From Planctomycetota bacterium (GTDB lineage Bacteria; Planctomycetota; UBA11346), in contig JACDEN010000129.1 of the NCBI GenBank assembly GCA_013816415.1, positions 1-7,148 on the forward strand: a stretch of DNA of 7,148 bases. The letters run 5' to 3'. Position 1 is the first letter of the stretch. Each line of letters opens with the position of its first letter. The translations under genes were made by a program, and so were the position numbers. The notes under the pieces were generated by a model, which was not told where the DNA came from, made no database searches, and saw only the letters and a program-made list of their open reading frames with translations. Below are positions 5,801 through 7,148 of the stretch, piece after piece.

Positions 5801-6979
5801 ATGAAGATCACCGCCATCGAGACCCACGTCTGCCACGCGCGCATGCGCAACTGGATCTTCGTCAAGGTGCTGACCGACCAGCCGGGGCTGCACGGCTGGG
5901 GCGAGGCGACGCTGGAGTGGCACACGCGCTCGGTGGTCGGCGCGATCGAGGATCTCTCGCAGCTGGTGATCGGCGAGGACCCGACGCGCATCGAGCACCT
6001 GTGGCAGATGATGTACCGCCAGCACTTCTGGCACGGCAACGGCATCGTGCGCGGCACCGCGATCAGCGGTATCGACATCGCGCTGTGGGACATCCTCGGC
6101 AAGATCCACGGCGTGCCCTGCCACAAGCTGTGGGGCGGAGCGGTGCGCGACCACGTGCGCACCTACTGCCACCTCGGCGGTGGGAAGATGGAGGACTTCT
6201 ACGACACCGATCCCGGCGACGCGAAACGCTTCGGCGAACTCGCCGCGAAGGCGGTCGCCGACGGATTCACCGCCTTCAAGTCGATGGCGGTGCCCGAGAC
6301 CATGCCGCTCGAGGGTTTGCGCCCGATCCGCTACGCCGAAGCCTGCGTCAAGGCGATGCGCGACGCCGTCGGCGACGACATCGACATCATGGTCGACTGC
6401 CACGCCCGCCCATCGCCGCGCATGGGCATGCGCTTCGCCCAGGCGCTGGAACCGTACGGGCTGTTCTTCTTCGAGGAGCCGTGCTGGCCCGAGACCATGG
6501 AGGACATCGCCGCGATCCAGCGCGCGGTCAGCACGCCGATCGCCACCGGCGAGCGTCTGGTCGGACTGCACGCGTTCCGTGACTGCGTCGAGAAGCGCGC
6601 GTGCAGCGTGCTGCAGCCGGACATCACCCACTGCGGCGGGCTGACCGAGGCGCGACGCATCGCGGCGCTCGCCGACGCCTGGCGCCTGTCGCTGGCGCCG
6701 CACAATCCGCAAGGTCCGGTGTCGACCGCAGCATCGCTCGAACTCGGCTTCGCCACGCCCTCCTACATCATCTGCGAAGCCGTGCACCTCGACGTGCCCT
6801 GGCGATCCGACGTGGTGCGCGAAGGCTTCACCGTCGAGGCCAAGGGGCGCATCGTCCGCCCGAACACCAAGCCCGGTCTCGGCATCGAGATCGACGAGGC
6901 GGAGGTGCGCAAGCATCCGTTCCAGCAGGAGGTGCTTCAGCGATCCTTCTATCGCGACGGCGCGGTCGGAGACTGGTGA
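5801..6979 (+). CDS. enolase-superfamily acid-sugar dehydratase, galactonate dehydratase-like (mandelate racemase/muconate lactonizing family)
   Basis: This 392-residue enzyme, close to the usual length of about 380-400, has the N-terminal capping domain (1-115, with GTAISGIDIALWDILGK at 85-101) and a TIM-barrel domain. Magnesium ligands are visible as D199 (in VDCHARP), E225 (FFFEEP) and E251 (TGERL). Catalytic histidines are H201, two residues after D199, and H301 in APHNPQGP; D274 (QPDIT) and E326 (ICEAV) complete the site. The D-x-H motif plus late histidine is the galactonate/gluconate-dehydratase arrangement, which removes water from an aldonic acid to give a 2-keto-3-deoxy acid. H-N-P-x-G-P followed by a conserved alanine-rich helix is also DgoD-like, but these residues do not fix sugar stereochemistry, so arabinonate, gluconate or other acids are possible. 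The ATG at 5801 has GAGG 4 bases upstream and starts the beta strand MKITAIET; a longer frame from 5702 overlaps the aminotransferase and is rejected. It lies between the aminotransferase and SDR genes in one operon. Confidence 0.9.
   Translation: MKITAIETHVCHARMRNWIFVKVLTDQPGLHGWGEATLEWHTRSVVGAIEDLSQLVIGEDPTRIEHLWQMMYRQHFWHGNGIVRGTAISGIDIALWDILGKIHGVPCHKLWGGAVRDHVRTYCHLGGGKMEDFYDTDPGDAKRFGELAAKAVADGFTAFKSMAVPETMPLEGLRPIRYAEACVKAMRDAVGDDIDIMVDCHARPSPRMGMRFAQALEPYGLFFFEEPCWPETMEDIAAIQRAVSTPIATGERLVGLHAFRDCVEKRACSVLQPDITHCGGLTEARRIAALADAWRLSLAPHNPQGPVSTAASLELGFATPSYIICEAVHLDVPWRSDVVREGFTVEAKGRIVRPNTKPGLGIEIDEAEVRKHPFQQEVLQRSFYRDGAVGDW
6968..6971 (+). promoter_or_regulatory. ribosome binding site of the SDR gene
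   Basis: GGAG inside the last codons of the dehydratase gene lies 7 bases before the ATG at 6979. It supports that overlapping (TGATG) start and coupled translation of the two genes. Confidence 0.65.
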
Positions 6980-7148
6980 TGGGCATCCTCGAAGGACAGG
7001 TCGCGATCATCAGCGGCGGACTCGGCGACATCGGCGCGGCGATCGCCCGGCTGCTCGCGCGCGAAGGCGCGGACATCGCGTTGGGAGATATCCGCGATGC
7101 GGCGGCCGTCGCACCGGCGCTCGCCGAACTGCGAACGCTGGGCCGACG
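6979..7148 (+). CDS. short-chain dehydrogenase/reductase, N-terminal fragment (cut by window edge)
   Basis: The frame opens in a TGATG overlap with the dehydratase stop and stays open for 56 codons to the window end. The product begins MGILEGQVAIISGGLGDIGA, followed by an amphipathic helix and ADIALGDIRD. This is the first beta-alpha-beta unit of a classical SDR: strand VAIIS, glycine-rich turn (12-19), helix, second strand ending in acidic D37, which usually means NAD(H) is preferred over NADP(H). The turn is SGGLGDIG rather than the common TG-x-x-x-G-I-G; the middle glycine is Asp, with a glycine one residue earlier. The catalytic Ser-Tyr-Lys lies beyond the window. By context it should oxidise a hydroxyl or reduce a carbonyl on an intermediate of the same pathway. 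Confidence 0.85.
   Translation, partial: MGILEGQVAIISGGLGDIGAAIARLLAREGADIALGDIRDAAAVAPALAELRTLGR

Noticed and set aside
4359..5804. 481-residue plus-strand open frame overlapping the aminotransferase in another frame
   Set aside because: Arginine-rich translation without motifs; the frame from 4411 has the ribosome site and all class III aminotransferase signatures.
4444..6162. 572-residue minus-strand open frame
   Set aside because: Antisense to two clear genes with intact active sites (aminotransferase and dehydratase); no recognisable domain in its product.
5756..6916. 386-residue minus-strand open frame
   Set aside because: Fully antisense to the dehydratase, with His/Arg/Val-rich composition and no domain; an artefact of codon bias.

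Overview
The window is very GC-rich (by eye about two thirds or more G+C). Both strands are packed with long spurious frames, and gene junctions are tight TGATG/ATGA overlaps. The gene types (IclR regulator, enolase-superfamily sugar-acid dehydratase, class III aminotransferase, CrtI-like flavoenzyme) fit a high-GC Gram-negative bacterium, most likely a proteobacterium. There are no rRNA or tRNA genes, insertion sequences, CRISPR arrays or phage genes, and the genus cannot be named from the sequence alone.

The layout is two gene sets around one regulator. Minus strand, right to left, positions 3397 to 1: (a) a 625-residue protein joining an N-terminal ferritin-like di-iron domain to a C-terminal DUF362 domain; (b) a 474-residue FAD-dependent phytoene-desaturase/retinol-saturase-like oxidoreductase; (c) the first 35 or so residues of an alpha/beta-hydrolase-fold protein, cut by the window edge. 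Each junction is a start/stop overlap, so the three are almost certainly one translationally coupled operon. The chemistry suggests oxidation or desaturation of a hydrophobic substrate, but the substrate cannot be deduced.

Positions 3398-3509 are a 112-base gap with one short stem-loop and a weak promoter-like pair. Next, on the minus strand, is an IclR-family regulator (4334-3510). It is divergent from a plus-strand catabolic operon: a glutamate-1-semialdehyde-aminotransferase-like class III enzyme (4411-5769), a galactonate-dehydratase-like enolase-superfamily enzyme (5801-6979) and the start of a short-chain dehydrogenase/reductase (6979 to the edge).

The 76-base divergent spacer carries an unusually AT-rich, nested palindrome (4323-4360) that runs into the first IclR codons. 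It is the obvious operator, so the regulator probably controls both itself and the right-hand operon. That operon looks like a pathway for an acid sugar or related hydroxy acid, in which dehydration, amino transfer and NAD-linked redox steps act on one carbon skeleton. The presence of a GSA-type aminotransferase in such a set is unusual.

The points most worth following are the di-iron/DUF362 fusion and its coupled flavoenzyme operon, the nested operator, and the aminotransferase-dehydratase pairing.
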